Part shown: one piece after another, positions 12,401-27,400 of the stretch
Layout: each line of letters begins with the position of its first letter
How positions within the stretch are numbered: the stretch's first letter is position 1
Assembly: GCF_030867145.1 (NCBI RefSeq)
Contig: NC_134415.1
Coordinates: 15,168,417 to 15,232,416 of the forward strand
Length of the DNA stretch: 64,000 nucleotides
From: Opisthocomus hoazin
Lineage: Eukaryota; Chordata; Aves; Opisthocomiformes; Opisthocomidae
Direction of reading: 5' to 3'
Notes under the pieces: generated by a model
Database searches by the model: none
Told to the model about the DNA's origin: nothing
Seen by the model: only the letters and a program-made list of their open reading frames with translations
Made by a program: the position numbers and the translations under genes

Positions 12401-15400
12401 AATATTTTATAACACTCCACATATTCATAGGTTCATGCAAGGTGGGGATGTGAGCACTCTGAAATGAGGAATAAATCATGCGACTCATGGCTTGAATTTG
12501 GGCCAAAGAATTGTGATTCCTTTTGAGATGTATTGCCTCTGAGATACCGTACCTGAGAAGGAGAGATTGTTTTGTATCTGAAATTTCTGACTGCTGAGTT
12601 AATCCTCACAAATGCAAAGATTCCTAACATTGCATATCCTGGGACAGAATTTTGTTGTTGTCTTGTTTGCAGGGTGGGCCCTGGACTGTAGTAGGTCACG
12701 TCCATATGTCAACTGCTCTTACCTGCTCATTTTTGTACATTTTTTTTTACCTTTAGCAGCTAGTGAGTCAGTCTTGCATCCAACAACCCTTTAAAACAAG
12801 AGTTGATGTTAGTGATGAGAATAAGATTCTTAGTGGAAGAGTTTTAAAACACCAGATAGTCTGTGTGCAGTGTGCTGTGTAGGGCCTCACCTCATCTTGG
12901 TAATCATCTGTTCTTACGACAAAACTTTCTTCTTCAGAGTGTTGTCCCATCGCCCATATCCCAATAAGATTCCCTTAAACAGTATCATGCTCTTCTGAAA
13001 CTCTAATAGTTGTTTTAGTATAGTCTGTGCATATGAAACTGTTTGTGAGTAGCTGAAGAAAGGGGGAGGAAGAAACCACTGTATTTAGGAGGAGTTTATG
13101 GTCAACGGTGACCAAGCTGAAAAACCTTGGTGCTAATACATGTTTGTTTGTTAATAGATCACAAATCAAGGCCAGATTGGATGGAGTTCTGAGCAACCTG
13201 GTCTAGTGGAATATGTCCCTGCTCATGGCAGGGGGATTGGAACTAGATGATCTTTGAGGTCCCTTCCAACCCTTACCATTCTATGAAATGTTTTTTAGAA
13301 GGCCAATTCATCTTTACCTCTTCTTTCCCTTTCTACTTGTTTTTTTTTACAACAGCATCTTATTAAATTGACCCAAATTAATCCAATAATTTGAAATTCC
13401 GATATCCAGTCAGCATATATGGTGTTATATTGTTGCAAACTACAGAGCAAAGTATTTGTTGGAACTACAGTATTTAGAGGGGTCAAAGTCTATAAGCAAT
13501 AGCTTTTGCTAGTATAGTGAGGTCTAGTGAAGACTGTAAGTAGAAACGTGAACCTGGTGGTGACTGACTTTATTGCTGCTTTTGCAGTCATGCGTGCACA
13601 TGGAAAAGAAAACTGCAGAGTATTGTTTTGTGGGATGGATTCACTGCTATAAGTATTCGATGCATGTTTGTCCCCAAATGAGTATTTGTTCCTAGCAGGA
13701 GGCTATTCTGATAATGTTGTTGGTTGAGGACAAACAGCCTTTCCATGATTATTGTCCTAGCCCTCTGCTGTACTTAATTCAGTTGAAAATCTTCCAGGAT
13801 TTTATGTGGTATTTCAGCTCATGTCTGTCCTCCCGTTAAAAAGCTAAGTATTTGTGGTGAAAATACAGTTATATTAGCCTGAGACACCCAGGAACACATT
13901 CGCCTTTTTCTGAAGTCACATCATGTTGGTATCAGGTATCATTCTGAGATCAACCAATATCCTCTGCCTAAACTCTCAGCTTGTAGCACAAACTCTTGTG
14001 TATTCCCTATGGGCAACACAATTTCATACATTTTCAGTATTACATTTCACCCCACTATTATAATTTTATCCCCCTTAGCCCTCCTGTCACCTTGCATTAG
14101 AGGATTGTTTTCTGTATTAACATTAGCTCACTGACATTTCATGTTTCATAAGAAAAATTAATGAACTTACTTGTACTACTCATGTTAAAGACCTCTACTC
14201 TCCAGCCAGAGATTTCCCTAAGGAGCACAGTGAGAGATGTCTTCCCTTTAATCGGTTTCCTATTCATCATTTCATTTCTGTTTTAGTCTTCTACCTCCTA
14301 TCTAACTATTAATTTACTTCCCTAGGTGATGTCATTATAACTAATTAGTTGGAGAAATAAAGATGGTTTATATTCTGTGATCAGGAGGTTTGATCCCGTT
14401 CTGTTAGTCGCAGTGATGTGCAGGTGCGTAATGCACTTCTCTCAGACGCTGAAAGGTAGTTTCCCTTCTGTACTGGCTTTTAAAATGTTTCATATCTCCT
14501 TTCAGACTGCCTGATTACCCCGTTATACTCTTGGAGCAGTTATTAGCCCAGTTAGGACTGGATCTCTTCTCTGCAAATACGTTTCATGATTTGAGATTCA
14601 TGTTCCTGATGCAATTTATCTAGGCAGAGGTGGAAAAAGCCCCCAAACAAGTAATATCTGAACATTTTACCATGACAAATTTCCTCAGTTCACTGCAATT
14701 GACTTTCATGAACTAGTTCTCTTTATTCTTTAGTATTTCTCGCTTGAAGTGCAAAGCCTTAGAAGAAAATCTGGTTTTAGTTATGCTTTCATAATGAATT
14801 TAGGATTATTTTATTAATGATTAATTTAAAGCTATGGCTAAGGCTATAGAAATACTGTCAGGATGACAACTGCCTGCACTGAATTTGGGTCACATTTGAA
14901 TCTTTAGGCTTGTGATCTTTTTTTTTTCTCCGAGAGCTAAACTCTGCTCTACAAAATTGATGGGTTCACTCTCAGTTTTCTGAAAAAATGACCAGTTTAA
15001 CAGCGTGCACTAGGGTTTTCAGCAGGCCTGTGCAGCAAACATAAACATGCATGTGTACCAGATGGTACTTCAGTTGGAGACTGACCATAATTGTCATGTT
15101 TTAATAATGTTTCAATGGGAGAAATTTAGATGGTTAGATGTGAAGTCAGAAAGCGGACTAGAATTAACTTTCTGATCTTCATCACACTAAATTTCTTCAT
15201 AGAGAATGTTTTTCAAGAACTATTTAAAAGTGACCTCCACAGCTGGTAATGTTATACTATCAGAAAATAAAGTAGGATAACATGTTAATTATAGTAATAA
15301 GTATCTTCTCAGATGGCATCATTTTTAGCATCTTATTAGAAAGACTGTCAGCAGAGGTCTGTGGATCATATTCTCATTTCCTTGTATAGCATTGACATAA

Positions 15401-18400
15401 CACTACTAAGTTCAGATGTGAACAGTGATCTGTATTGACTTCAGCACACTTTCCCTGTGCGTTTGATATAGCGAGAATTTTGATCATATTTTGTATGCTC
15501 TTCACTGTCTGTTCCTGAGAGGCAACGGTGGTTAGTCAGTCATCCACCCCAGGGCTCTGAAGGGCTTTTCTTTCTTGGCCGCTTACAAAGTGAAAATTCT
15601 TCTGAGGAAAACTCACTAAGTAAAGGATTAAGCAAGGAAAATATTGCCTTGAGGCTGGATCTTCTGGTTAATATGTCAGCTGACTATTTGAGTTTTAAGG
15701 TTATTTAACATCATAAGCTACTTCGGATGAGACGCTGTCTTCCTGCTTGCATAGCACTGTTCTAGACACCTTGACCCTTTTAATAATGTATATTAATTTC
15801 ATATGTAACAAACTTGGTTTGCATCTCTGAAAAGCAGTTTCACTAACCAAATCAAAGCAGAAGAGAAGTCTGAAAACAAAAACATACTTGACTGTGGGAG
15901 TCTGAGTAATCATTATTTTGGCATCTTCTATAACTTCATACTCAATTCTGGGTGTTGCACTGTGATAGCTCTCCTAAACACATAATCTGGACTCATATAA
16001 AACAAATACACCAACTAAAAAAAATGTTATAGTTTCTATTTTTTTAGATTTTTAAAATTTTATTTCCAGCTCTTCCTGTCACTTTTTTAAGATGCATATT
16101 CATTTCTTCCATGCTTTTGCATTTGTACCTTCTTGTTCCTTGAGCTGTCTTCCATGAGCCTGATGTTTATGGACAGCCACCTAAACACTTCATCTCCGTG
16201 ACAAAGTACGCTTCAGAAAATGAATGGTTCTAATCAATCCAGCCTGTGCAGTTCCAGGATTATCCAGTGATCAGTTCTGAGCATCAGCAGGAGATATCAT
16301 AACTTACACCTTATCAAAGTTCACAACTGAACTTAATTCTTTTTGGAGATATTCCATTGTAGGTGTACTTTTCCGTACATTCTTTTTAAAGTTCAAGTCT
16401 AACTTTAAAAATTATGACTACCTTATAAAGTTCACACATAATGAAAAGTTGAGTTAATTTCATTATCACTATATGCTGTCAGGGAACAATTGTGTACAAA
16501 CATCCTAGTGTAAAAGCTCATCAGTCTTGTGGCATTGATACTGTGCTGACAAAGACAACCTCTAGAGGGGTTGTGAAAGAATCCGGCTTTTCTTTTTCTG
16601 TATTCTGAATGACAAAAAAACTTACACCCTTTTTGCTTCAGACACCAAATTTGCATAAAAGTGGAGAGGTGGGAGCCATGAATCTGATGATCTTCATCCT
16701 ACTTAAACTGACAACTGTTGTTTCGGATAATAAGGCTCTTATGTTGCATCGTGCTTGTATGCCCGAATTCCACTGCGGAAGTAGGCAGTGAATTTGCTAG
16801 TTTTCTCCGAGGCTTCAGTCTTACTCCGAGGTACTAAAAACATGCCTTCTTTCCCAAAGGAACATTGTACTGAAAACAGGCCTTCTTTCCCAAAGGGGCA
16901 TTAACCTTGTAGAGTAGGTAAGGAAACACTTAGCTTAGCCACATCTGGTGAAGTCTGTATTTTGCAGTCTTAAATGCAACATTTAATAGGCTGCCCAGGA
17001 AGGTGGTTGAGTCACCAGCCCTGGAGGTGTTCAGAAAACGTATAGATGTTATACTTTGGGATACGGTTTAGTAGGCATGGTGGTTTTGGGTTGGCGGTTG
17101 GACTTGATCATCTTAGAGGTCTTTTCCAATCTATGATTCTATGATTGCAAAAACAGAAGAAAAAGCCATTAAGTAAAGTAAAGATTCTTTCTGTGGTCTG
17201 CATTCAGTATATTACCTGTTAGAGACGTGGAGCTTACCTTCGCATTTCAGACCCACGGAAGCAGTGTTAAGAACAGAGTGAGTCAATGTACTGATCTCCT
17301 CTTTGGAAAAACCCTGTCCCTAAATGTTCCTACCCCTAAAGGAAAGTGGTCTTCAGTGCTGGAATGAGGAGCACACCTGGAGGAGCACTCTGCAGCTGGC
17401 TCTGTATAACCAGCATTTTGTAATGTGGATGTTTCAACTGGAGATCAGCCATCCTTTGAGTATCACTCTGAAAGTCGGCCCTTTGGATATTACCTATCGT
17501 ATTCTTCTGTTGAAGAATCTCAATTATGTTTCCCTCCTTTTCTGTTTTGATCGACTTTGGCTATTGTAGTAATTAGTTTTGGATCCCTTGTGTAACAAAA
17601 ATCATTATTTTCTGTTTCCTCTCACCTCTGCAACCAATAAATGAACTTTGTACCTCATAGTACGTTAAGTGTGGCACTACTTCTTTCAAGAAGAACAGAA
17701 GGAAACTGATCATTGTCAAAATACTAAATTCCAGTGAGAGTGAATGTAATGACTATTATTTATCTCTGTGCTGGAGGAACTGAGATGCCAAAAATCGGCA
17801 TCTCCCTTAAGCCACAAGAGGCTGATAAATCATGGTAGTAGACTTCGAGAAACAGGTCTTTTAATCTAGCATTTTGAAGCTTAGATCACATCTTAGGGTA
17901 TTACAGTTATATTTTTAAAAAGCCAGTCTTAGTCACCAAACAGCTGACAGCAAACAGCGTAAGGTACAGAAGTCGTTGATATATCCCACCTTTCAGTCCT
18001 GTTTAAAATAAATAGAGGAGAAAGAAAGATGCTGTATATTGAACAGAAACCTATTAAATCCATATGATGTATTGAAAGTATGTGTTATTTTAAATGTTTT
18101 ATTAAAGGCCAACAGAATCACTGGTGTTGGACTCTGACTGTGCATCTGTTAACAAAATCATGTTAGTTTAGGATACCAGGTAATACTCCCCAAGTTCTTG
18201 AGTGGAACTGAAGACATCCTGTAGTGTCTGCTCATACGGTTTGGGTCATTACTGAAGACGTCTGTCAAATATTTTAAAATTAGGGCAGTCCGAAGGTAAG
18301 GATTACCAGTATTTTAAAAGTTATGAAGTAAAAGGGAACAGAAGATCTAGTCTGCTAAAGGTGTATTTGTCTGGTATAAACAGTTTTGACGTTGTGATAA

Positions 18401-21400
18401 CCTGGCCGTGTCCTTCACAGGAGAGGAGCTGTGCACCGGCCTCATTTCAGGCTGTTCCCTGGACTGCTCTTTCGGCTTCCAGACCGATGTCCACAACTGC
18501 GAGATCTGCCAGTGCCGACCGCGGCCTAAGAAGTGCAAACCCATTGTATGTGACAAGTACTGTCCCTTTGGATACTTGTACGTATTCTCATTCTGAAAGC
18601 GTATTTAATACAATCCCTGTACGTATTGAAAATATGCAAAATCCAGGCATGTGTACTTGTGTTTAGTTTGTGGTGAAGTAGGGGAAAATGTAGGAAAATA
18701 GAAATGTCATTACCTGATGTGAGATTAAAGTGTTCTTCAAAATGGATTTTGATCAAGAAATTAAGAAACAGCAACTAAAAAGACAGCAGCAGATGATAAA
18801 AGCAAAGCAGTGCTTAAATTTTTTTGAAGAATATTTGATGAACAAGATGAAAAAGCTGCTTACAAGTAACGTCTTTTGCATGTAGCTTTTTGAAATTCTG
18901 TTTGCATGTTCCACTGTGATCCTTCCATTTTATAGCCCATTTATGTTACTCAAATGATTTGATAATATTTCAAGGGGTTTTTAATGTTGATATCACAGAG
19001 GGCTAGTTTTAGTGAGACATTTCTGATAGTTACTTTACGGGGTTCATGAAGAACAGTAGTGTCTTTTATCAAAATTTTTGTAAATGTGTTCAAAACCTGT
19101 GTTGTTGCTTGAGTTCATTCTCCATAAAAGGAAATATTTGTGGTGTTTATTCATTTGTGGAAAAGGTGACGAAAACTGGGCAGATCTTTTGTCAGATAGA
19201 AATTTCTTAGTAATCAGTCTGGTGGCTTCTATCTATATTTTACCAATACTTTTTATTTTTGATGGGTCCATTCCATGTTACTGCCTGCTTTTCATAACAG
19301 TTTAATTTCTACCTCATGACAGCTGATCTTCAGATAATGTTCATATGTAATCTGTTTTCTTAGGATTTGTAATGAAGCTTACTAATGTTGCAACTCTTAG
19401 TGTTTGATACTAATACTCCTCTAATTTCTGGTGCATTTCAGAGTTCTGTCTGACAGTTGTTCACAAATGCTGCAGGTTTTTATAACAGTAATCTGTAGTG
19501 TAGTGTGTCCTCCTCTTAGTATGCAGTTTTAATAAAGTTTGGAGGAATCAAAATATGGTAGAACCTGAATGACCAGAGATTTTAGAAATATAGAAATCAA
19601 GCTGTGACATAGTGATATTCTCATAGATTTAACAAGCTCTGCTCATAGATGGTGCCTGTGAACAATTTATATTCTGTCCAGTTGTGCTGCCAAAGTAAAA
19701 AAAAAAAAAATAGATGCCAGCCTTACAGCCTTACACCTTCATTTAATCTTCATGCTATTCTTAGCCACAGAGTGGTGTTCCACTTAGTTGAATACGGTCT
19801 TCTGGTTGACCTCCCTCTCATTGCCTGTACAGCTCTTGCATTGTGCATGGTGCCAAACAGGGGTGGCATTACATCAAACAAAAAGCAGACCCATATCCCA
19901 TGGAACAGTAATGGCACAAATATGCTATAATACACAGCCAAAAAAAAAAAAAGAACATTTGAAGAATATGTTTGCCTTGAAAACGTTGAGTCGCCCTTTT
20001 TTTCTACGTTAGAAAGCGTGTTTGACTTGTATCCTTGAGACATCCCTAGTATAATTTGAAAATACCTGCATAATAGCAGTCCAGCAAAACGAAGTAATAC
20101 CATTTAATCTAATCCTGTATCTGTTACTTCAGATACGGAATTAAGCTTGCCTCTGGTTAAATAATAGACGTTTTTGCAGGAAACAGCACTCCTGAGTGAC
20201 AGGATTGAAAGAGGGTTGAAAATGAGGTAAAGACAACAAAGATTAAATCAAACTTCACTTCTGCCCCCAAAACTCAAGAGGAGAATTTGAGATTTAAAGG
20301 TTAATAAAATTATCTTCAGGCAGATTGACTTCAAGAGTGGCTGAGAGTTACTTTCCATTTTGCAAGTGAGAGAAGGTAGAGCAGGAGGGGAGTTACAGAA
20401 AAGGGATGTCAGTTTTGTCATCCCCAGGACTTTTGCCCAGTGGCTTCAAAGGCAGGGATGGCTGAACATGGGTAGCGGAACAAAAGAATCATGAAAGATT
20501 GAGCAGAAATAATGACTGGTTAGATGTCTCAGATTTTTAGATAGGATAAAGCTGCTTCCATTAAGGATCAAAGGAGTGAAGTCAATTAAAACAAGTACAA
20601 AGTATACAGAATTGTTTAGAAAGCATCTGGGGAGAGTGAAGTTTGAGCCATGCCATTGAGCAAGCACAAAATGCAAGATAAAGTCTCTTAAAGCTGGCAG
20701 CCAAAGAGGCAGGTGGTGTTGGGGTCTCTGGAACTGTGAGAACTTCATGATGGAATCAGCAGGAAGGGTAGCTGGGATGAGACAACAGCAATAAAGGAAT
20801 ACAACTTATAACTGTATTCAAGCATTTAGTGGAAATTGCCATATAGTCCTCATGTGGTGTAACCATTTCTCAAGGGGCACTGAAATCATTTGCGCTAGCT
20901 TAAATTTGATTTTCAACTTTGGCACAGAAGAGAGAAAAATTCTGAATAATGGCCATCAGAATATATTCCATTGCTCTCTGCAACAAAGATGGAAGTCATC
21001 TTTTTTTGTTCATGATATATAAAGCTTCTGAAGTAGCAAGTACAGGATGTGAGTTCAGCAGTCTCCAGACTGTATATCTGAACATTTATTTTTATTTCTG
21101 TTTTATATTTGTGTTTTAAAAACTAATTTCTATTAACAATACTCAGTTACTGGTTATTTTTTCCAAATTGGTTTATAAACTCAGCAGATTAATCTAATGT
21201 GATATTTAAAGGGCACACTAAGGCTGTTAGATCTTGGGGTTTATACTTTTTCTGTATTGCAGCTCTTAATTTATTGTCTGTAGCAGGATTGATAACTTTC
21301 ATCCACATGCTCAAGGAACGTGTACATGCACGTGTTTGCATAACAGCAGAGACATTTGGTATGAAATACAAATTTTTTGCTGTTTACTCAGTGTGACTGA

Positions 21401-24400
21401 ATAGCGTTCAGCTTGGAACAAGAAGAGCTTTTTTTAATTTTAGTATTACAAGGACATAAATTATTATTTTCAAGGCCATTTGCTTTAGCCTGTTCAAAAG
21501 TTATCATATGAGAAAACCATTAAACAAGGCCTATTTAATGTCTTTTGTAATTACCTTTTTGGACTTACACAGAAATAGCTTGAATGTATTCATGAGCCAA
21601 TATCTAGGTGTTTGTTCCTATTCCAGCTAACTGTCATTTGACTTCTTCAGTGTGGACGTGCTTGAAGCTTGCATTAAGGCTGTCTGTGTACCCAGAAATG
21701 GTTCAGTCTTCTGAATGAAAATCAAAGAAGACTGAAGAGAACAAAGATCGATGGGCCTGGCCTAGCTTTATATAAAGAAATTGATCAAATCATTCATTTT
21801 GCTGGAATGCTTTCCTGTAATAAGGAACTGATGTCTCAGTTTCTGAGAGGGACAGAAATGGCCTCTGAGTATTGTCCAGGAGCTGCAAAAGCACTTTAAA
21901 CACAGAAATGCGTAATCCTGGGGGCAAGTATTTTTCAGCGTTGATCATGCATCAAGGATAATCTGTTGAGGATACAAATTTCAGTCACAAATCCCAGTGA
22001 TTTTCTAAACTTGTGGAGGAAGCAGCCAGTGTCTAAGAAACCATGCGATACTGTCACAGAAGATCAGGAAAAATTTAGAAAAATAGTAAGGTTTATGATG
22101 TTGAAGAAGAGAATAAAAAGACAGGCTTTAATTCCTAGATTTACTAGGCTTACTTTATACACCTGAGGAGGACTAAAACTACCAAGTCGTACGCTTCAAA
22201 ATGGAAACTCAGAACTTGAGAAATAATAAATATCTGGAATTTAGGGAAAAGGAAGAAAAATGGTGAACAGGTTAAAGTTAAAAAGCCTAAATATTGAATC
22301 TTCCCATTTGCAACTGTTCATTTGAAGTCCTAGACGTGATAAAGTGAGACCTTGATCAGACACTGACTCGCCGAGTACCAGATCTGGACCGTAGTGACTT
22401 GCCCAAGGCACTGCCCAGTCGAAGGCACGCTGCCTGCCCCGTGGGACCGTATCCCATTCAGAGGAGTTGGGGGTGGCCAGTGAAAACACCACACAGGTCG
22501 GGACTGCTCCATGGGCTAGCACCGAACCACATGGCTCATCTTCAAATAGAAGGCATTCTCAAAACAATAATGTTGGGCCTCTCACAGAATTATACTGCTT
22601 GTGGTCAAGAGCAGTAATTTTAATCTTGTATATATGACTCATTTAGCATATTGACCTACAGAAGAAAATTACAGATTTCTGTATGTCATTTCTGTACTTA
22701 GATAAGCTGAAACACACTCTTCTCTTTCTCCTTTTTCTTTCCACTAAAGTATGCATAAAACAGTTTTATTAGAAAATCTGTGTGAACGATGTAGCAAAAG
22801 CATTTTAGAAATTACAGCAAATAATAACGGGCACAGTATGGTAGCTGGCAGTAAGACAAAGATGCTTTAAAAAGCAAGCTGATTTCAAGCTGATGCTGCT
22901 TTTTTAGGAGCACTGCCTTTGGGATGATCTTTCCCTTGCATTGAACTTTAAACTTTTTTAAGCTAATTTGAAAATCATCTTCAATTGAAACTCTGGTTTT
23001 AAATGTAGAATATAATTTAATTATGCACAATACTTGGCTGGTATTTTTAAATGGTGTTTAATAAGTCTTGAGATGATTATAGTTTAAAAATAAAAGGAAA
23101 TTATCACCCTCATTTTGTCATCGTCTACAAAATATATGAATAATTGCACTGATGTCGATGAAACATAGTTTTTAAAGATAACTATATGCATAATAGTTTG
23201 CCATATAAAGGCCTAGAATTGTAGTAAGAAATATTTTAAGATCATTTCACTTCAAGTCTTGCTTTGGTGCTAAAATTGCTTAGACTTGCAGTTGTATAGT
23301 ACGTTTGTTCGGTTCTTTACTGCTACTGTGCCGATTTCTTTTCTAGAACAGGAAGCCTTATGTGGCTTCCAAGCCTGTTATGACCATCAAACGCATGGGA
23401 TGTAATGGAAGACAAATCTCTATTTGAGCGTAAAACTTCCATCACAAATAGGACTAAAGAAGCAAGCATTAAAAGAAAAGCATACTAGAGAGTGGAAAGT
23501 TAAGGAGTTATCATCATGTTTGTGATTTTTTTGTTTTAAGACTTTCAAACATGAGTACTTGGAAAATCTGAGTGCATGCATTTTTGAAGAAACCAAAACC
23601 TCTTCACAATTGTCTGAAAAAAACTGCTCAGTAGAGTTCACTATTTGAAAGCTCTACACATTAATGGAAAGAAGCATTTCTTTTGATATTAAAAGGGCTG
23701 TGGTTATAGAGGTTGACGAAAAAATAGACGAATGGTGGACAGAAAGTCTTCCATTCTCCATCCTACTGTATGACAATTTGCTTTCCTCAGCCTTTTAACT
23801 AAAAATTAAATAAAATTTTCTAGAGCTTGTAGTTAGGCTTTCGAGAGATTTACATAATTTTATTTCTTCTCTATCCCTTTAGATGTTATTCTTTAACTTC
23901 CCATGTCTTGTCTTTGTTTTGGGGGGAACTGGTGTGCCTTTAGAGATGTAGTATTCAATGAGGGATCCGTCAGTTTCCCCATAAATGTTTTTCCCAGTTT
24001 TAGTGAGTTGTCTTGTTAGAGGGATATGTTTATCAGCAGACTCATTAAAATCATTGACTGGTTTTTTCCCCCTCTTTGTCTTGAACTTCTTCATAACAAC
24101 TTCTCCCGCTCTTCCCCCAGTATCTTGGAAAGGCACAAGAAAATTACTTTGTCTGTATGTGAAGGGAAATAGTACACTTGCGCCTGAAGTGTGAACAGTA
24201 TTATCTATCTTCCTGAAAAAGGGCGAGCAAATATTCAGTATAGGATTCCCAGAAGCTGCATGTTTATAATGATGTGAAGAGGTGCTGTATGGTGGTGCTC
24301 TAGAATCCTGCCTAGCTTTACCTGGAAACTTTGGAAGCATTTGTGTTCTTGATTCTGTGTACGCTCTGTCTGCTGAAAAGTTCTGGTTTTTTCTATATCA

Positions 24401-27400
24401 AAATATGTTACTGTATGTCTGGCACTTTTTATATGGGTTGTTGGCATTCCACATGCTAGTTTTCAAGTAAGCTTTGTGTCTGCTTATTTAACATTTTCAG
24501 AAATCTCTCAGTAGTTTTAATATGCAAGAGTGGAAATCTTCTGTACATTACCTGTTGTTGGAGGAAAAAAGTTATCAGTAATTTGTGTTATAAAAACATA
24601 GTAGTTATAACAGATTCCCACTTACCTGTCCAACTTCTTCACAGTTTTAGAAATTATTCTTTCTGCTTTTTTACTTGAAAAAATAATAGATCAGCAACAG
24701 TAGTCACAAGCACGTATGTCTGTACTACCAGCTGTGGCTTGAAAGTACCAAATGCAGAGATTTCACCGGTCTCGTGGGGGGAGCACGTGCCAGGGAGGGA
24801 GACCTGTACACCCCATAGACCCACTGAACCGAAGGGTGACACTTAACGATCATTTTCTTTGCTTGATCAGCCACTTCTTTAGGGAATGCTTTTGCTTTAA
24901 AGATCATGACATGTAGACTTTTAAAGTGACCTGCTAACCTTTTATGAATTATTTTGGTCATCTAGGAAGAACAAGCATGGTTGTGAACTCTGTCGGTGTA
25001 AGAAATGCCCGGACCTGCCTTGTGGTAAAGTCTGTCCGATGGGCTTTCAGCAGAACAGTCACGGCTGCATTATCTGCAAGTGCAGAGGTAGGTGCGAGTA
25101 CATTACCACCTCTGATTACAACTCTTTTCAAAGCAGTTGGAAGCTAGAACAAAAGAAAAGGAATACTGCACAGAATACATAAGAATTGAAATATGGTAAC
25201 TGGTGGGGGAGTCAGTTCAGCTTTGCTCAAAGGAGTGTATTGTATTTGTGTTTGTTATTAGCTATGCTCATCAACAAAAAGCCTCAGCTTCACTTTCATC
25301 TCCTATTGCAAAGTCACAAAAGTCAGTCCATTATTATTAATAAAAATTAGATCAGGTACTCAATAAGTAACTGCTAGAAATAAGCTAGTTGGGGGGGGGT
25401 TCAGTAGCAATGTTCATCTTGAATTCTTCACCATCATCTTTTCTTTACAAAGTTTTGGATTTGATAGATGTCCTGTTTACCACCTAAAATTAGAGTGCCT
25501 TTTCTTGAACACTTTTCAGGTGGTCTCGAGGAATGACGAGTAGAGAGAACTTACCTGGGAGAAAGGACTGGGTGTTCTTAAGCTAAAGATTTCACACATG
25601 CCAATTCCCAGGCTTATAACCATCAAGTTAGAGGTGGAGATAGAGATAAGATGTTCATCAGTTGTCTGCTTTAGTTTTGTGATGCTTTTTAAAAAAGTGA
25701 CATTTCAAGGTATTTTTAGCTTGTGTTTTGTATTAGTCTGAGTATCAGACTTTCTGCGTTGCTCATCTCCATGCGTTGCATTTAATAACTTTTCATTTGC
25801 ACTTAGGCTGTCTCTTATCCTTACTGCTCTTTCATCCTTATTTTCTTTGATTCTTGCTTGTGTGGTTTGATTTCTGCCTATAGGCAGGTAAGTTTGAGTA
25901 TTTTCCTGTTGCTTTGTGTAATGACTCCATTCTTAACTTTTTTAGCAGCTATTTCTTTTGTATTTTAAAAGCTGATAAAATATAATAACACAAGCTATAG
26001 AAACATCAGACTGGAGGAAACTGTAAGTTCCTGAAGTCACTCTCCTGTAGTTGAAGGCAAACATGCAATCATATGAATCAGAAGGATCCAACATTGTATT
26101 TTCTCCACAATATCATACACTGCAGACAATTATAACAAAACTTTAAGACTTCTAGAATAAAAAATATATGTATAAATGTTCTAAACGTACCTTGCAGATA
26201 TGAGAAGTGGAGAGAGATTTCACTGACATCAGCTGCAATATATGATTTTTACTAGAAATAAAAATTTTTAAAATTAAATAAGGGTAACTGCTGAGTGGAG
26301 ACCCATTGAGATAATTCTTATGACTTACCCTGTCCTTTGTCTCCATGTTCACAATCAACACTTTTCCTGGTTGTTGTGATGCTGTGATGGAATATACACA
26401 AGGTGTTCTCCTAGGTGTGCCATAATCGCATCCCAAACTATTCACAGACGTTACTCTGCAGTTACTAATTATGTGTAGGTACTTCTAAGTGCTTTCCTTA
26501 ACAGGGGTGGATTTTAAAACATGCATAAATATTTAGTGAAAATAACTGCATCCTTCTCTAAGTAGTATTTGTTGTTATTGTGATCATAAAGATAACAAGC
26601 CATGAGCATATCACTTCAATGTGATCATTAGCAACTTGTCCAAGAATAATTAGAGCAATTGCCAGTATGTTCCAGGGGAGCTGTGAGTCCTTGTTAAAAT
26701 TTTGACCCAAAATCCCTAAGTAAGAAGAAGGAATGGGTAAATCCCCTGCCTGAATTAGCTCCACTTTCTAAATTGCTTCTGCCAGAAATAGCTTATGCTA
26801 AGATTAACAGAAGTAGAATCACAGAAGTACAGGGCTGGAGTATTCCTCTGGAAAACTGAGAGTCCATTTATCCACCCTTGTGTAAAACCAAGTGTATCTT
26901 AGATAATCCTTGACAGATGTTTGTCTAAGGTTTAATTTATTAAGGATCTCCACTCTCAAAAGAAAAAACAAAAAGGAAAAAACCCCTCTCTAAAATAATG
27001 TTTTCCTGTGATTACAATTATGTGACATTTTAAAATAAATTTTCTGATATGTCCGTCTCCCTTTCTACAAATTGAACCAGTTACGATCTTGTCCTAAGCT
27101 CAGCAGACATATGGAACAGCTAAGCACCATTCCCTTTAGAATTCTTGCAATATTTAAGGGGTTGCAGCTGAAGCCCCCTAAATACTTTTTTTTTGGGGGG
27201 AGGGGTTTCTAAGTCAACTAAACCTAGTTCTTATGGTCTCTCATCACAGTTCAAAATCTGGATATTGTACTTTAGCAGTAGCAAAAACTCCTAACAGTAG
27301 AGATAGTAGTATTGCATTTAATGTACAGTGTTCCTGTACTTGTATCTTACATTGAATTTGCCTTCTCCGCAGTGGTGTCACATTAGTGACTCAATTTTAC

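Larger units (their letters stand above)
6462..18420 (+). other. CRIM1: CRIM1 intron, 12.0 kb
   Basis: Largest intron in the window. It holds CR1 fragments at 13,166-13,289 and 16,985-17,147, a purine-rich stretch near 9,080-9,380 and a 36-bp tandem duplication at 16,831-16,902. No further exon or RNA gene was recognised. Confidence 0.85.

Noticed and set aside
19750..20103. 117-codon minus-strand frame in a CRIM1 intron
   Set aside because: Low-complexity Phe/Leu runs from oligo-A tracts, no family resemblance, and length expected by chance.
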